Positions 51,977-59,523 of a stretch of DNA of 64,000 nucleotides are shown here, piece by piece. Source of the DNA: a virus; IMG/VR virus record IMGVR_UViG_3300042907_001080, positions 124,001 to 188,000 of that record. One strand, 5' to 3'. The notes below the pieces were generated by a model that did not search any database, was not told the DNA's origin, and was given only the letters and a program-made list of their open reading frames with translations. The translations under genes were made by a program, and so were the position numbers. Within the stretch, counting starts at the first letter, position 1. Every line of letters starts with the position of its first letter.

Positions 51977-53052
51977 TACCAGCTCCGGCAAGACCAGTAT
52001 CTGGCTTTATGACGAGGTCCTGGATTAGCACAATTATGACGAGCACGGAATGATTTTCTACGTGCAGGATTGGATTTTTTGATACGCATTTTCTTGTCAC
52101 CGAAGTTTACTTTGACAATGTTACCATTAGGCTTGCGAACATATACTTTGGATTTCTTGACATCACCAGCCATCTTTTTACCTAATGGAACTTCGCGGCC
52201 TTGATACTTTGCTTCGTCAACATCTCCTTCTGCTACACCTTCTTCGTATTTCTGTGCTTTCATATAATCACGAGCTGTGTCAATATAGTCCACAGCTTTG
52301 GTGATCTTACTCTGCACCCATTCTGGAAGATTGTCGTCCGCTTGTAGAATACTGTATAGTTCTTCGGCAGCACTGTCTATGGTGCGTAGATCATCCTTGG
52401 CCATGTCGCCTTCGCGATCATATTCGCCGTAGTTCACAGGTGCATCTGGATTCTCGGGACCGTGATCTTCTTTTTTTAGATACTTGTCCTTGATACGACC
52501 TTTTTCTTCTTCGTCAGCACCCTCACGCCCTGCTTTCTGTAGTGCTTCAAATCCATCTTTGCCGTATTTTTTAATACCTGTATATCTTTGTAATCCGCTT
52601 TCACCTATCTTTGTGCAGTCGTTCTTGCCGACTCTGCGATAGCCTTTCCAACAGGCCTTGCCGTGTGTGCCTTTGACTTTGTCTTCTACTAGTTCACCTT
52701 CTAAGAATTGTAAGCCTTCATTAGTCAGCATCTCTAGTGCGGTGTCATCTAATTCGATTACAATGCCATCTTCTAGAATATCTACAATAGTAGTGGCAAT
52801 CTCGTGATCTTCTGAAAAGCTGATACCAAACTCGTCACCTACTTCAAATGATTCTGCAAATCCTTTAGATTTGGCCTCTTTTTCGAGATCTGTTTTTCTT
52901 TGTGTAATTGCACTGCTGATTTCTGGATCGGTGCTAGCCACAGGATCTTTTTCAAGATCTGCCAGGGCTTTGCGTTTGGCCTGAAGATCTTCAGGATTTT
53001 TTAATGCTGTTTCGCTTACTATAGCGTCTAATTTAGATAACAGGTCTCTCAT
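51976..53052 (-). CDS. Large head-type protein with basic C-terminus
   Basis: A 358-residue protein starting MRDLLSKLDAIVSETALK, again a helical tag ending in E-T-A. The central part is acidic. A block GKACWKGYRRVGKNDCTKIG and a C-terminal basic domain (KKMRIKKSNPARRKSFRARH, followed by a Cys/Trp-rich end) are of types I recall from T4-like marine phage head proteins. A GATAAATA box and GAGAGGA ribosome site precede it. Probably an internal or vertex-associated head protein; precise role unknown. Confidence 0.74.
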   Translation of the reverse strand: MRDLLSKLDAIVSETALKNPEDLQAKRKALADLEKDPVASTDPEISSAITQRKTDLEKEAKSKGFAESFEVGDEFGISFSEDHEIATTIVDILEDGIVIELDDTALEMLTNEGLQFLEGELVEDKVKGTHGKACWKGYRRVGKNDCTKIGESGLQRYTGIKKYGKDGFEALQKAGREGADEEEKGRIKDKYLKKEDHGPENPDAPVNYGEYDREGDMAKDDLRTIDSAAEELYSILQADDNLPEWVQSKITKAVDYIDTARDYMKAQKYEEGVAEGDVDEAKYQGREVPLGKKMAGDVKKSKVYVRKPNGNIVKVNFGDKKMRIKKSNPARRKSFRARHNCANPGPRHKARYWSCRSW

Positions 53053-53076
53053 AGTATTCCTCTCGAGGTCATACTA

Positions 53077-53084
53077 TATTTATC
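53077..53084 (-). promoter_or_regulatory. Late-promoter-like box GATAAATA (minus strand)
   Basis: Located 24 bases before ATG 53052 in the 44-base gap after the gene at 53097, with a GAGAGGA ribosome site between. It would start the head-cargo block. Confidence 0.58.
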
Positions 53085-53096
53085 GTCTCAAACAGT

Positions 53097-53462
53097 TTAG
53101 TGATTATACCGAACTTCGGTGATTATGCCCTGTTCCAGCTGATACGCCACACGTATGAACACAAATTTACCAGTGAATGTGCAGGCAGCGTTAGTAGTAA
53201 CAGGTGTGCTATCTATAGCAGTTAACACAGTGTCTGAACTATCGAGAACTACATCAACCCAGTCGTTGACACCGGGATTTAGGTCTAGAGTGGCCTGTAT
53301 TTTAATGCTGCCCTTGAAATTATTCAGCTCAAAAGTCATAGTATGCACACCGTTACCGTTTTTGTAATAGCCTGCACCTATGTGTTTTTCGCCGTATTGC
53401 CACGTAGAGGGCTGACTATCGTCAGTGATATTTGATAATAATACTATGGTTTCTCTGCTCAT
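53097..53462 (-). CDS. Small beta-rich conserved phage protein
   Basis: 121 residues from ATG 53462. Alternating hydrophobic pattern throughout (HTMTFELNNFKGSIKIQATL, TFTGKFVFIRVAYQLEQGII) suggests a beta-sandwich of the type found in virion decoration or fibre proteins. No Cys motif. It begins right after the stop of the gene at 53466. Confidence 0.7.
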   Translation of the reverse strand: MSRETIVLLSNITDDSQPSTWQYGEKHIGAGYYKNGNGVHTMTFELNNFKGSIKIQATLDLNPGVNDWVDVVLDSSDTVLTAIDSTPVTTNAACTFTGKFVFIRVAYQLEQGIITEVRYNH

Positions 53463-53465
53463 CAA

Positions 53466-54149
53466 CTATTTATCGCATACTATAAAGTTATATACTCTGC
53501 CCACAACGTCAGCACCACGCAGTTTCATCATTAGCAGTGTGGATTCATCTTCAACTAATACATATCTACGGTCCCAATTCCAATCTGTGGTCAAGAACCA
53601 ACGTTCGATCGCAGGAGTGCAGGTTATTCTAGGGGCTTGTGATTTCAGCCAGGCTAGATATTTCTGTTTGCCTTCACGATCTTTGGCCATTTTATGCGGC
53701 ATGAGATACACGCGATAGCGATATCTGTCCTTGGGCAGTTTACTCACTGTGATACAGTTCTGTGAATTATTCAACACATCGAGATTGTTGATGTTGGGTT
53801 CAAATCTATGCACCAAGTAATCTTGGCTAGCTAGGCTGAGTTTTTCGTAGAACTCAGGATCGTTGGTATAAACATCTAGTCTATTCCTTTCAACCCTTGT
53901 TGCGTATGCATCTTCGTCGTAGGAACTAAAAAAGTCACAAACGCTGCTTATTATTTCTTTATTAGCTGTGGCCCTACGCCAATTATCATAATGATATCCG
54001 CTGTCACTGTTAGAATTTTCTAACCAGTCCTTGATATTTGAAATAGGCTGTGTGCGAAATATCACACAGCCGTCTATTTGCAGGCTGATTTTATATAACC
54101 ATTTGTTGTAGAACTTACGACTGGTCGATTTGGTTTTCAGTTGTAGCAT
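53466..54149 (-). CDS. Hypothetical phage protein downstream of clpA
   Basis: About 227 residues from ATG 54149; the start overlaps the clpA 3' end by 35 bases. It begins MLQLKTKSTSRKFYNKWLYK and has FRTQPISNIKDWL, DYLVHRFEPNI and RYRYRVYLMPHKM, with many aromatic and basic residues. No recognised enzymatic motif. It could be a substrate adaptor or partner for the ClpA-like unfoldase because of the overlap, but this is inference. Confidence 0.68.
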   Translation of the reverse strand: MLQLKTKSTSRKFYNKWLYKISLQIDGCVIFRTQPISNIKDWLENSNSDSGYHYDNWRRATANKEIISSVCDFFSSYDEDAYATRVERNRLDVYTNDPEFYEKLSLASQDYLVHRFEPNINNLDVLNNSQNCITVSKLPKDRYRYRVYLMPHKMAKDREGKQKYLAWLKSQAPRITCTPAIERWFLTTDWNWDRRYVLVEDESTLLMMKLRGADVVGRVYNFIVCDK

Positions 54150-56472
54150 CTTGTTCTTGTGTATTTGCTGCTTCAGCAATTCGTTGCGCCCTAAGAGCTT
54201 TTCTTTCTTCCTTGGTCAACGGTTTTGGTATCTCAACCACTGTGAAATCCAATTTGTCATCGATGATATCCACGGTAACTCTTCCACCATTTACTAGATC
54301 ACCGAACAGCACTCTGCGACTTAGTGGGCTCTTGATTTCATTGTCGATGATTCGTGCCAATGGTCTAGCACCCATCTTCTTGTCGTAGCCTCGATCTGCT
54401 AGCCAACGTGTGGCCTTGGCGTTAACCACGATCTCAATGCCTTTGTCTTTTAATTGACTGTTGAGATCAGCCACAAACTTCTTGACGATCTGGATCACAG
54501 TATCGCCACTGAGTTTAGAGAACTTGATTACAGCATCTAGTCTATTGCGGAATTCTGGGCTGAAATGTTTCTTAATGGCTCTGTCATCTTCGCCATCACG
54601 TTCTAGTTCGCCAAATCCGATGGTGTTGAGTTCGTTGTCAGCGGCTCCGAGATTTGACGTCATAATCAAAATAGTATTACGACCGTCTGCTACTTTGCCA
54701 TTGGATCCGGTGATAAAACCATTGTCCATGAACGCTAGAAGAATATTCATAACATCCGGATGAGCTTTTTCAACTTCGTCTAATAGTAAGATAGCGTTGG
54801 GTGTTTCTTGTAGTTTGGTGATCAACATACCAGCATTATCTTCGTAACCAACATAACCCGGAGGAGCACCAATTAATCTTGCTACTGAATGCTTTTCCTG
54901 ATACTCACCCATGTCAAATCGGATTAACTGCATACCCATTTTATCTGATAATTGTTTAGCAGTTTCGGTTTTGCCACAGCCTGTGGGTCCCAAGAATAGG
55001 AATGACCCAATAGGCTTGTTAGGTGCCTTCATGCCAGCCTGACTCACAAAGATTTTATCTAACAATGTATCTACAGCATTATCTTGTCCGTAGACCACAC
55101 CCTTCATCTGAGTGTCTAACTCTGAAAGATTTTTGCTTTCTTTTTGCGCCACGGTTTCTAATGGCATGTTAATCATCTTACTGAGTTCGTAGGTGACCTG
55201 TTCGATGTCTACAATCTGTGTAACACCTTCCATGCCCTCATCATCTTTGAGCTTATATCTAGCACAGGCACAGTCAATAATATCAATAGCCTTGTCAGGC
55301 AGTTTTTTATCACTCATATATTTGACACTGAGCTTAACTGCTTGTTCGATGGCTGCATCGGATATTTTTACATTGTGATGTTGCTCGTAGTATTTCTTTA
55401 GACCTTTAAGGATCTTCACAGCCATTTCTGGTGTAGGCTCTTCAACGGTCACACGTTGGAATCGACGCATCAGCGCACGATCGCCTTCGAAGTGCTTGCG
55501 ATATTCTTCCCATGTGGTAGATGCTATCAGCTTGAGAACACCTTTGGTAAGTATGGGTTTCAACATATTGGCCATGTCGTTTGAACTGCCATTTGCAGCA
55601 CCCGCACCGTTCATCATGTGTGCTTCGTCGATGAACAAGATGATCTTGCCTTTTTTCTCTAGTGCAGCCAACACCGCTTTAACTCGTTCTTCGAAATCAC
55701 CACGATACTTTGATCCTGCTAGGAGAGCACTGATGTCCAAAGTATAGACTTGATGGTCCTTGATAAATTTAGGAACCTTGCCTTCGTGAATCTTACGAGC
55801 AATGCCCTCAGCAATAGCAGTTTTACCCACTCCGGGATCACCTACCATTAACACGTTGGCCTTGTTTCGACGTGCCAATACCAATTGTATTTTTTCTATT
55901 TCGTCATCACGGCCTATTACAGGATCAAGTTTTCGCTGTTTGGCCTTGAGACTGAGATTGGTACAAAACTGATTCAATATTCGATCTATTTGATTTGAGT
56001 TCACTATTCTTGTTTCAACTTCGGCGTCTTCGGTAACCTGCACATTTTCTTGGAAATACTTTACAAACTTTTCTTTAGTCACCCCGGCCTTGGTAAGAAA
56101 GTAGTAACCGAAACTGTTTTTCTCTGACAGCACACTGATAATGATATCTGCTATCTCCATGCGCTGTCTACCGCTAAACAACACCTGTGTAAAGCAACGA
56201 TTCAACACACGTTCTACGCTGTTGGTCTTTTTAGGTTTTGCGTTGGCATTGGTAGTTTTAATATCATTGAGATTGTTTTTTAAGTAGTGTTCTATATTTG
56301 TTTTAACAAATTTAGCATCAGCACCAAAACTTTCTAATAGTTTATAAGAATCCTCATCATCCATAATGCCATAGATAATATGTTCAATGGTTATGTACTC
56401 GTGACTCAAAGTCTTGGCCATCTCTATAGATTTTTCAAAAATTTCTTGTAGGCTCTTACTGGGTTCAATCAT
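54115..56472 (-). CDS. clpA: ClpA-type AAA+ unfoldase
   Basis: A 785-residue class I Clp/Hsp100 ATPase. A Clp N-domain occupies about residues 1-145. The first AAA+ module has Walker A GDPGVGKT (211-218) and Walker B ILFIDEAH (278-285); the second has GPTGCGKT (495-502) and LLLDEVEKAH (562-571). The spacing leaves no room for a ClpB-type middle domain. IGF at 618-620, followed by FSPEFRNRLD, matches the ClpP-docking tripeptide of ClpA. It probably unfolds host or phage proteins and feeds them to host ClpP. It overlaps the dnaJ-like gene in TAATG. Confidence 0.92.
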   Translation of the reverse strand: MIEPSKSLQEIFEKSIEMAKTLSHEYITIEHIIYGIMDDEDSYKLLESFGADAKFVKTNIEHYLKNNLNDIKTTNANAKPKKTNSVERVLNRCFTQVLFSGRQRMEIADIIISVLSEKNSFGYYFLTKAGVTKEKFVKYFQENVQVTEDAEVETRIVNSNQIDRILNQFCTNLSLKAKQRKLDPVIGRDDEIEKIQLVLARRNKANVLMVGDPGVGKTAIAEGIARKIHEGKVPKFIKDHQVYTLDISALLAGSKYRGDFEERVKAVLAALEKKGKIILFIDEAHMMNGAGAANGSSNDMANMLKPILTKGVLKLIASTTWEEYRKHFEGDRALMRRFQRVTVEEPTPEMAVKILKGLKKYYEQHHNVKISDAAIEQAVKLSVKYMSDKKLPDKAIDIIDCACARYKLKDDEGMEGVTQIVDIEQVTYELSKMINMPLETVAQKESKNLSELDTQMKGVVYGQDNAVDTLLDKIFVSQAGMKAPNKPIGSFLFLGPTGCGKTETAKQLSDKMGMQLIRFDMGEYQEKHSVARLIGAPPGYVGYEDNAGMLITKLQETPNAILLLDEVEKAHPDVMNILLAFMDNGFITGSNGKVADGRNTILIMTSNLGAADNELNTIGFGELERDGEDDRAIKKHFSPEFRNRLDAVIKFSKLSGDTVIQIVKKFVADLNSQLKDKGIEIVVNAKATRWLADRGYDKKMGARPLARIIDNEIKSPLSRRVLFGDLVNGGRVTVDIIDDKLDFTVVEIPKPLTKEERKALRAQRIAEAANTQEQDATTENQIDQS

Positions 56473-57308
56473 TACATATTTCCTTGTTTGATCTGTTGTA
56501 TTAGGTCGATTTGCTCGGGTTGTAGAATTTTTGGGATTGATACTTTAATTTTTATCAATAAGTTACCTCGCTGCCTTGTGCGCATATTGGGCAAACCTTC
56601 ACCTCTGCAACTCATTACTGTATCCGGTTGTGTACCGGGTGGCAAGTTCATTGATAATGTTTTACGATCTAGTGTTTGTATTTCTATACTAGCTCCCAGC
56701 AATGCATCCCATACACTTACTTCTCGTTCTACGATCAACGATGTGCCTTCTCGTCGGTATATGGGGTGTTCACGCACTATGACATTAACCAATAAATCTC
56801 CTGGTTTGAGACTGGGTATTGAATCATCACCCATGCCTTCGTATCTAATTTGTTGTCCATGCTCTATGCCCGGAGGAATCTGAATGTTGATCATCTTATT
56901 CTTACCAGGGATTGAAACTTCAGCGGTAAAGTCTTTGCCGTTAAGCACATCTTCTAAGGTAATTTCTACATTGATGTTTAGGGATCTATTTCTGCGTTGA
57001 GGCTGGCGACCAAATCCGCCAAAGCCAAAGTTACCGAAAATGTCATGCATATTACCAGTGTCGAAATGAAACTCAAACGGATTTTGACCTCTACCCATGC
57101 CCGGCTGTGCATTAGGATCACCGCCAAGGTCTATGATTTGTTTTTTCTGGGGGTCGCTAAGAAATTCGTAAGCCTGTGATATTTCTTTGAACTTCTTTTC
57201 ATCACCGCCTCGATCTGGGTGATATTTCATGGCCATGCTTCGGTATGCCTTTTTTATTTCGGCATCACTGGCGTTTCGTTTTAGTCCTAGGGTAGCGTAG
57301 TAATCCAT
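56472..57308 (-). CDS. DnaJ/CbpA-type co-chaperone
   Basis: A 278-residue type II J-protein. The J domain (residues 1-65) has the HPD motif in MKYHPDRGG, then a Gly/Phe-rich linker (GMGRGQNPFEF, GNFGFGGFGR) and two beta-sandwich C-terminal domains (VEITLEDVLNGK, IPPGIEHGQQIRYEGMG). No Cys-rich zinc domain is present, so it resembles CbpA. It would stimulate host DnaK and could hand substrates to the coupled ClpA-like unfoldase. The ATG lies six bases after a perfect -10 box and has no ribosome site. Confidence 0.93.
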   Translation of the reverse strand: MDYYATLGLKRNASDAEIKKAYRSMAMKYHPDRGGDEKKFKEISQAYEFLSDPQKKQIIDLGGDPNAQPGMGRGQNPFEFHFDTGNMHDIFGNFGFGGFGRQPQRRNRSLNINVEITLEDVLNGKDFTAEVSIPGKNKMINIQIPPGIEHGQQIRYEGMGDDSIPSLKPGDLLVNVIVREHPIYRREGTSLIVEREVSVWDALLGASIEIQTLDRKTLSMNLPPGTQPDTVMSCRGEGLPNMRTRQRGNLLIKIKVSIPKILQPEQIDLIQQIKQGNM

Positions 57309-57314
57309 GTTTAT

Positions 57315-57343
57315 ATTATATGATAAAAAAAGGACTGTGTCAA
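57315..57343 (-). promoter_or_regulatory. Consensus sigma70 promoter before dnaJ, leaderless
   Basis: On the minus strand TTGACA (57338-57343) and TATAAT (57315-57320) are both perfect and spaced by 17 bases. Six bases separate the -10 from the dnaJ ATG, so the usual start point falls on the A of ATG. The -35 lies wholly in the loop of the preceding terminator. Confidence 0.8.
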
Positions 57344-57354
57344 GCAGTCCTTTT
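57328..57354. terminator. Strong hairpin terminator with promoter box in loop
   Basis: AAAAGGACTG pairs with CAGTCCTTTT across a 7-base loop; on the minus strand it is followed by a run of T. It ends the lysis block (genes 58872 to 57379). The loop read on the minus strand is CTTGACA, which contains the -35 of the next operon. Confidence 0.88.
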
Positions 57355-57378
57355 ATTTAATTAGAAATTTACTGAGCT

Positions 57379-57603
57379 TTATTTTTTCTTTTCAGGAACT
57401 GCTGTGCCTTCATGTTTTTCACGCACTTTGACTTCTTTGCAGTTTTGTTTTGGTTTGTTGGTCTTAGGATCTATTACAGGCTTACCATCTTTGCCCTGTT
57501 GATCCACACAGACTTTTTTAGTTTTTGGTTTGGTATCATCGGCTGCATATATAGGGAATGACATCGCTAATGCAAGTCCTGCTACAAAAATAATGTTCTT
57601 CAT
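57379..57603 (-). CDS. Small secreted protein
   Basis: A 74-residue protein with a clear signal peptide (MKNIIFVAGLALAMSFPIYA, cleavage after AYAA-like AA-D). The mature part is highly charged (Lys/Asp/Glu-rich) with two Cys that could form a disulfide. GGAG precedes the ATG, inside the upstream 40-codon gene. It is in the lysis operon and may act in the periplasm; role unknown. Confidence 0.74.
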   Translation of the reverse strand: MKNIIFVAGLALAMSFPIYAADDTKPKTKKVCVDQQGKDGKPVIDPKTNKPKQNCKEVKVREKHEGTAVPEKKK

Positions 57604-57604
57604 A

Positions 57605-57727
57605 TTAGTCTCCTTTTTTAGCTATCATAGCTTGAATTTTTTCTTGAATAATCTTTGCCCAAAATGGCTGTGGAAAATTCCATCCTACAAATGCTCCTAC
57701 TGCTATCCATAGTAATGTATCTAACAT
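57605..57727 (-). CDS. Very small membrane protein (40 residues)
   Basis: A 40-codon gene with AAAAGGAG before the ATG. The product starts with a hydrophobic segment (MLDTLLWIAVGAFVGWNFPQ) and continues as a basic helix. Its 3' end contains the ribosome site of the secreted protein gene. Located between holin and secreted protein, so it may be part of the lysis apparatus, for example a holin modulator. Confidence 0.66.
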   Translation of the reverse strand: MLDTLLWIAVGAFVGWNFPQPFWAKIIQEKIQAMIAKKGD

Positions 57728-57739
57728 ATCCTGCTCCTT

Positions 57740-58282
57740 TTAAATTTCCGGCTGCTCTGGCTGTGCAGGCATTGGTTTGCCACTGCTAGAAACGCCTACT
57801 GATGGTTTAGCCGCTGGCGTTCCGAATCCTGGACTGCCACCAAAGCTGCTCGGTGCTGGAGTAGTAGATGTGCTTCCAAAGCTGCCTCCGAAACTGCCAC
57901 TTGATGCTGGAGCACTGAAGCTTCCTGCCTGTGCACCAAATCCTGGTTGAGGTGCGCCATATGTTGTTGTGACGCTCTGTGCCACTGGTTGCATGCCGCC
58001 ATTGTTTGCTCCATTTAGTTTTTCTTGTGTGCGACCAAATGCCGCAATACCTAAAACAGCACCCATTGCGATGTGAAACAAACCAGCACCTTGTAGTGTT
58101 AATGGATTCCATTGAGTGATTGGAGTATGAGTTGCTGTTTGTAACAAACTCCATAGTACTGGGAATAAGATCATGTCAAACATACATACCAACATATACA
58201 TCCAACCCATCATTGGACGCCACTTGCTGTTCATCCAATCTTCTTTCTTTTGTTCGCTTTCGCTTTTCACTGCTTCTGACAT
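57740..58282 (-). CDS. Putative holin (3TM family)
   Basis: A 180-residue protein. The N-terminal half matches the 3TM holin pattern: SKWRPMMGWMYMLVCMFDMI, then a second hydrophobic segment and LTLQGAGLFHIAMGAVLGIAAFGR. The C-terminal half is a Gly/Ser/Pro-rich low-complexity tail. AGGAG precedes the ATG. Together with the endolysin and spanins upstream on the same strand it forms a lysis cassette. It would permeabilise the inner membrane at the end of infection. Confidence 0.78.
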   Translation of the reverse strand: MSEAVKSESEQKKEDWMNSKWRPMMGWMYMLVCMFDMILFPVLWSLLQTATHTPITQWNPLTLQGAGLFHIAMGAVLGIAAFGRTQEKLNGANNGGMQPVAQSVTTTYGAPQPGFGAQAGSFSAPASSGSFGGSFGSTSTTPAPSSFGGSPGFGTPAAKPSVGVSSSGKPMPAQPEQPEI

Positions 58283-58308
58283 AGTTCGCTCCTATTTGTC
58301 TTTACTAT

Positions 58309-58872
58309 TTAAAACCAAAGGTATAAACCGTTTAGGCTTAATAATATTCCAAATCCTGCTACAGCAAAGCTGCCCCAGAACATGGCCATACTAACTGCAA
58401 GAATACTTGCTGATAACACAACGATTGCTAATTGATATGCTGTTGATGCATAACCGATCCATGGACTAGACTTTTTAGCCTCTTCACGTGCTGCTTCCAT
58501 GGCACGAGCCTTTTCGGCAATTTCTTTCTTGTCAGCATCCATGCGTTCTTTTTCAGCCATGAACTCTGCTTTGATCTTTGGATCGGCTGTTGTCTTAGCC
58601 GCAATTTCGTAGCTAACACCGCGACCTGCTTTGGCTTGATACTGTGCCCAAGTATTGTTAGCACCTAGTGTATTGTTTAATACTGTGCTGGACAACTTGC
58701 CGCCGTACCATGCGTTAACTGCTAACAACAAAGCAAATACGGAAATAACCATACCTGCTTTGTCTTTTAATTTTGCTTCACGCTCTGAACGTGAGCCAAC
58801 TGGTGGCTTTGGTGCGTCTGGATCTTTTGGTTGTTTGTTAACTAAATTTAATACTGAATCTATTAATGCCAT
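58309..58872 (-). CDS. DUF4337-like membrane protein
   Basis: A 187-residue protein with one N-terminal hydrophobic segment (MVISVFALLLAVNAWYGG), a central helical region with NTWAQYQAKA and charged coiled coil, and two C-terminal hydrophobic segments (AYQLAIVVLSASILAVSMAMF). This order is typical of the DUF4337 family. AGGAG precedes the ATG. It lies between holin and spanin genes; function unknown. Confidence 0.74.
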   Translation of the reverse strand: MALIDSVLNLVNKQPKDPDAPKPPVGSRSEREAKLKDKAGMVISVFALLLAVNAWYGGKLSSTVLNNTLGANNTWAQYQAKAGRGVSYEIAAKTTADPKIKAEFMAEKERMDADKKEIAEKARAMEAAREEAKKSSPWIGYASTAYQLAIVVLSASILAVSMAMFWGSFAVAGFGILLSLNGLYLWF

Positions 58873-58896
58873 TTTTCGCTCCTACTTAATGTCCTA

Positions 58897-59523
58897 TTAT
58901 TTAACTGATTCGAAGATTTTCTTCTGTTCTCGATACCATTCCTGCCACATTCTCAATTTTTCTGCATTTTCGTGGCAGGCACCGTAGTTTTCAACGACTC
59001 TGTCGAGGAGCCGACTGGCTTCAATTCCGCTGGGGGTTCCATCAGTTGCGGCGGCACGTTCGGGAACTTCATTACGACTGGCGCTGTCGTGCAAGCTGAC
59101 AGTAGACTTAGGCAAAGTACACTGAGCATCCAATTGCTTACCCGCAACTTCTTTGATAATTTCTCTGTTGACATAGACATTTTCCTTGACTACTTTAATT
59201 TTTTCTACAATTTTAGTTTCTATTACTGTGTTTACTTGCTGACTCTTTTCTTCAGCGGCTTTTACTTTTGCTTCTAATTCTTTAACACGTTCGCGCCAAG
59301 CCATTTCTGTTCCATGGCTTCCGAACAAATAACTACCTGCTACCAGTAATACAACTCCAACTAGTTCTGCAGGTAGTTTGTATTGAGATATTAGAGGAAT
59401 CCATGTAACCAACTTGCTGGCCACATACAATCCAACTCCAACAGCAATCAATAGGTAAGTGATCCAGAGAAAAAAACTATCTGGAATCAGCGCCAGCACC
59501 CATTGAATCTGCCACACGATCAA
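58897..59523 (-). CDS. Rz: i-spanin (Rz-like)
   Basis: A 208-residue protein starting at TTG (GTG 59517 is an alternative). Two hydrophobic segments lie near the N-terminus (FFLWITYLLIAVGVGLYVA, ELVGVVLLVAGSYLFG), one more than in lambda Rz. Then comes a coiled coil (RERVKELEAKVKAAEEKSQQ) and a helical C-terminus ending in an aromatic/basic block (MWQEWYREQKKIF). A complete lipoprotein frame is nested inside it. It would connect inner and outer membranes with the o-spanin and fuse them during lysis. Confidence 0.82.
   Translation of the reverse strand: MIVWQIQWVLALIPDSFFLWITYLLIAVGVGLYVASKLVTWIPLISQYKLPAELVGVVLLVAGSYLFGSHGTEMAWRERVKELEAKVKAAEEKSQQVNTVIETKIVEKIKVVKENVYVNREIIKEVAGKQLDAQCTLPKSTVSLHDSASRNEVPERAAATDGTPSGIEASRLLDRVVENYGACHENAEKLRMWQEWYREQKKIFESVK
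58953..59174 (-). CDS. Rz1: o-spanin lipoprotein (Rz1-like), embedded in Rz
   Basis: A 73-residue frame fully inside the Rz gene in another reading frame. Start at ATG 59174 is supported by AAGGAA eight bases upstream; ATG 59180 is too close to it. A hydrophobic signal ends in the lipobox LSAC (C28), and the mature part is Pro-rich (FPNVPPQLMEPPAELKP), as in Rz1. This is the nested arrangement known from lambda. The product would be an outer-membrane lipoprotein pairing with the i-spanin. Confidence 0.82.
   Translation of the reverse strand: MSTEKLSKKLRVSNWMLSVLCLSLLSACTTAPVVMKFPNVPPQLMEPPAELKPVGSSTESLKTTVPATKMQKN

Noticed and set aside
53467-53474. GATAAATA as a late promoter for the gene at 53462
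   Set aside because: It overlaps the Asp-Lys-stop codons of the upstream gene and ends only four bases before the ATG, too close for a transcript to include the start codon.
57807-58154. 115- and 72-codon alternative frames inside the holin gene
   Set aside because: They arise from the low-complexity Gly/Ser/Pro tail of the holin and contain Gln/His/Ser runs typical of frame-shifted repeats. Unlike the nested o-spanin they have no ribosome site or lipobox.
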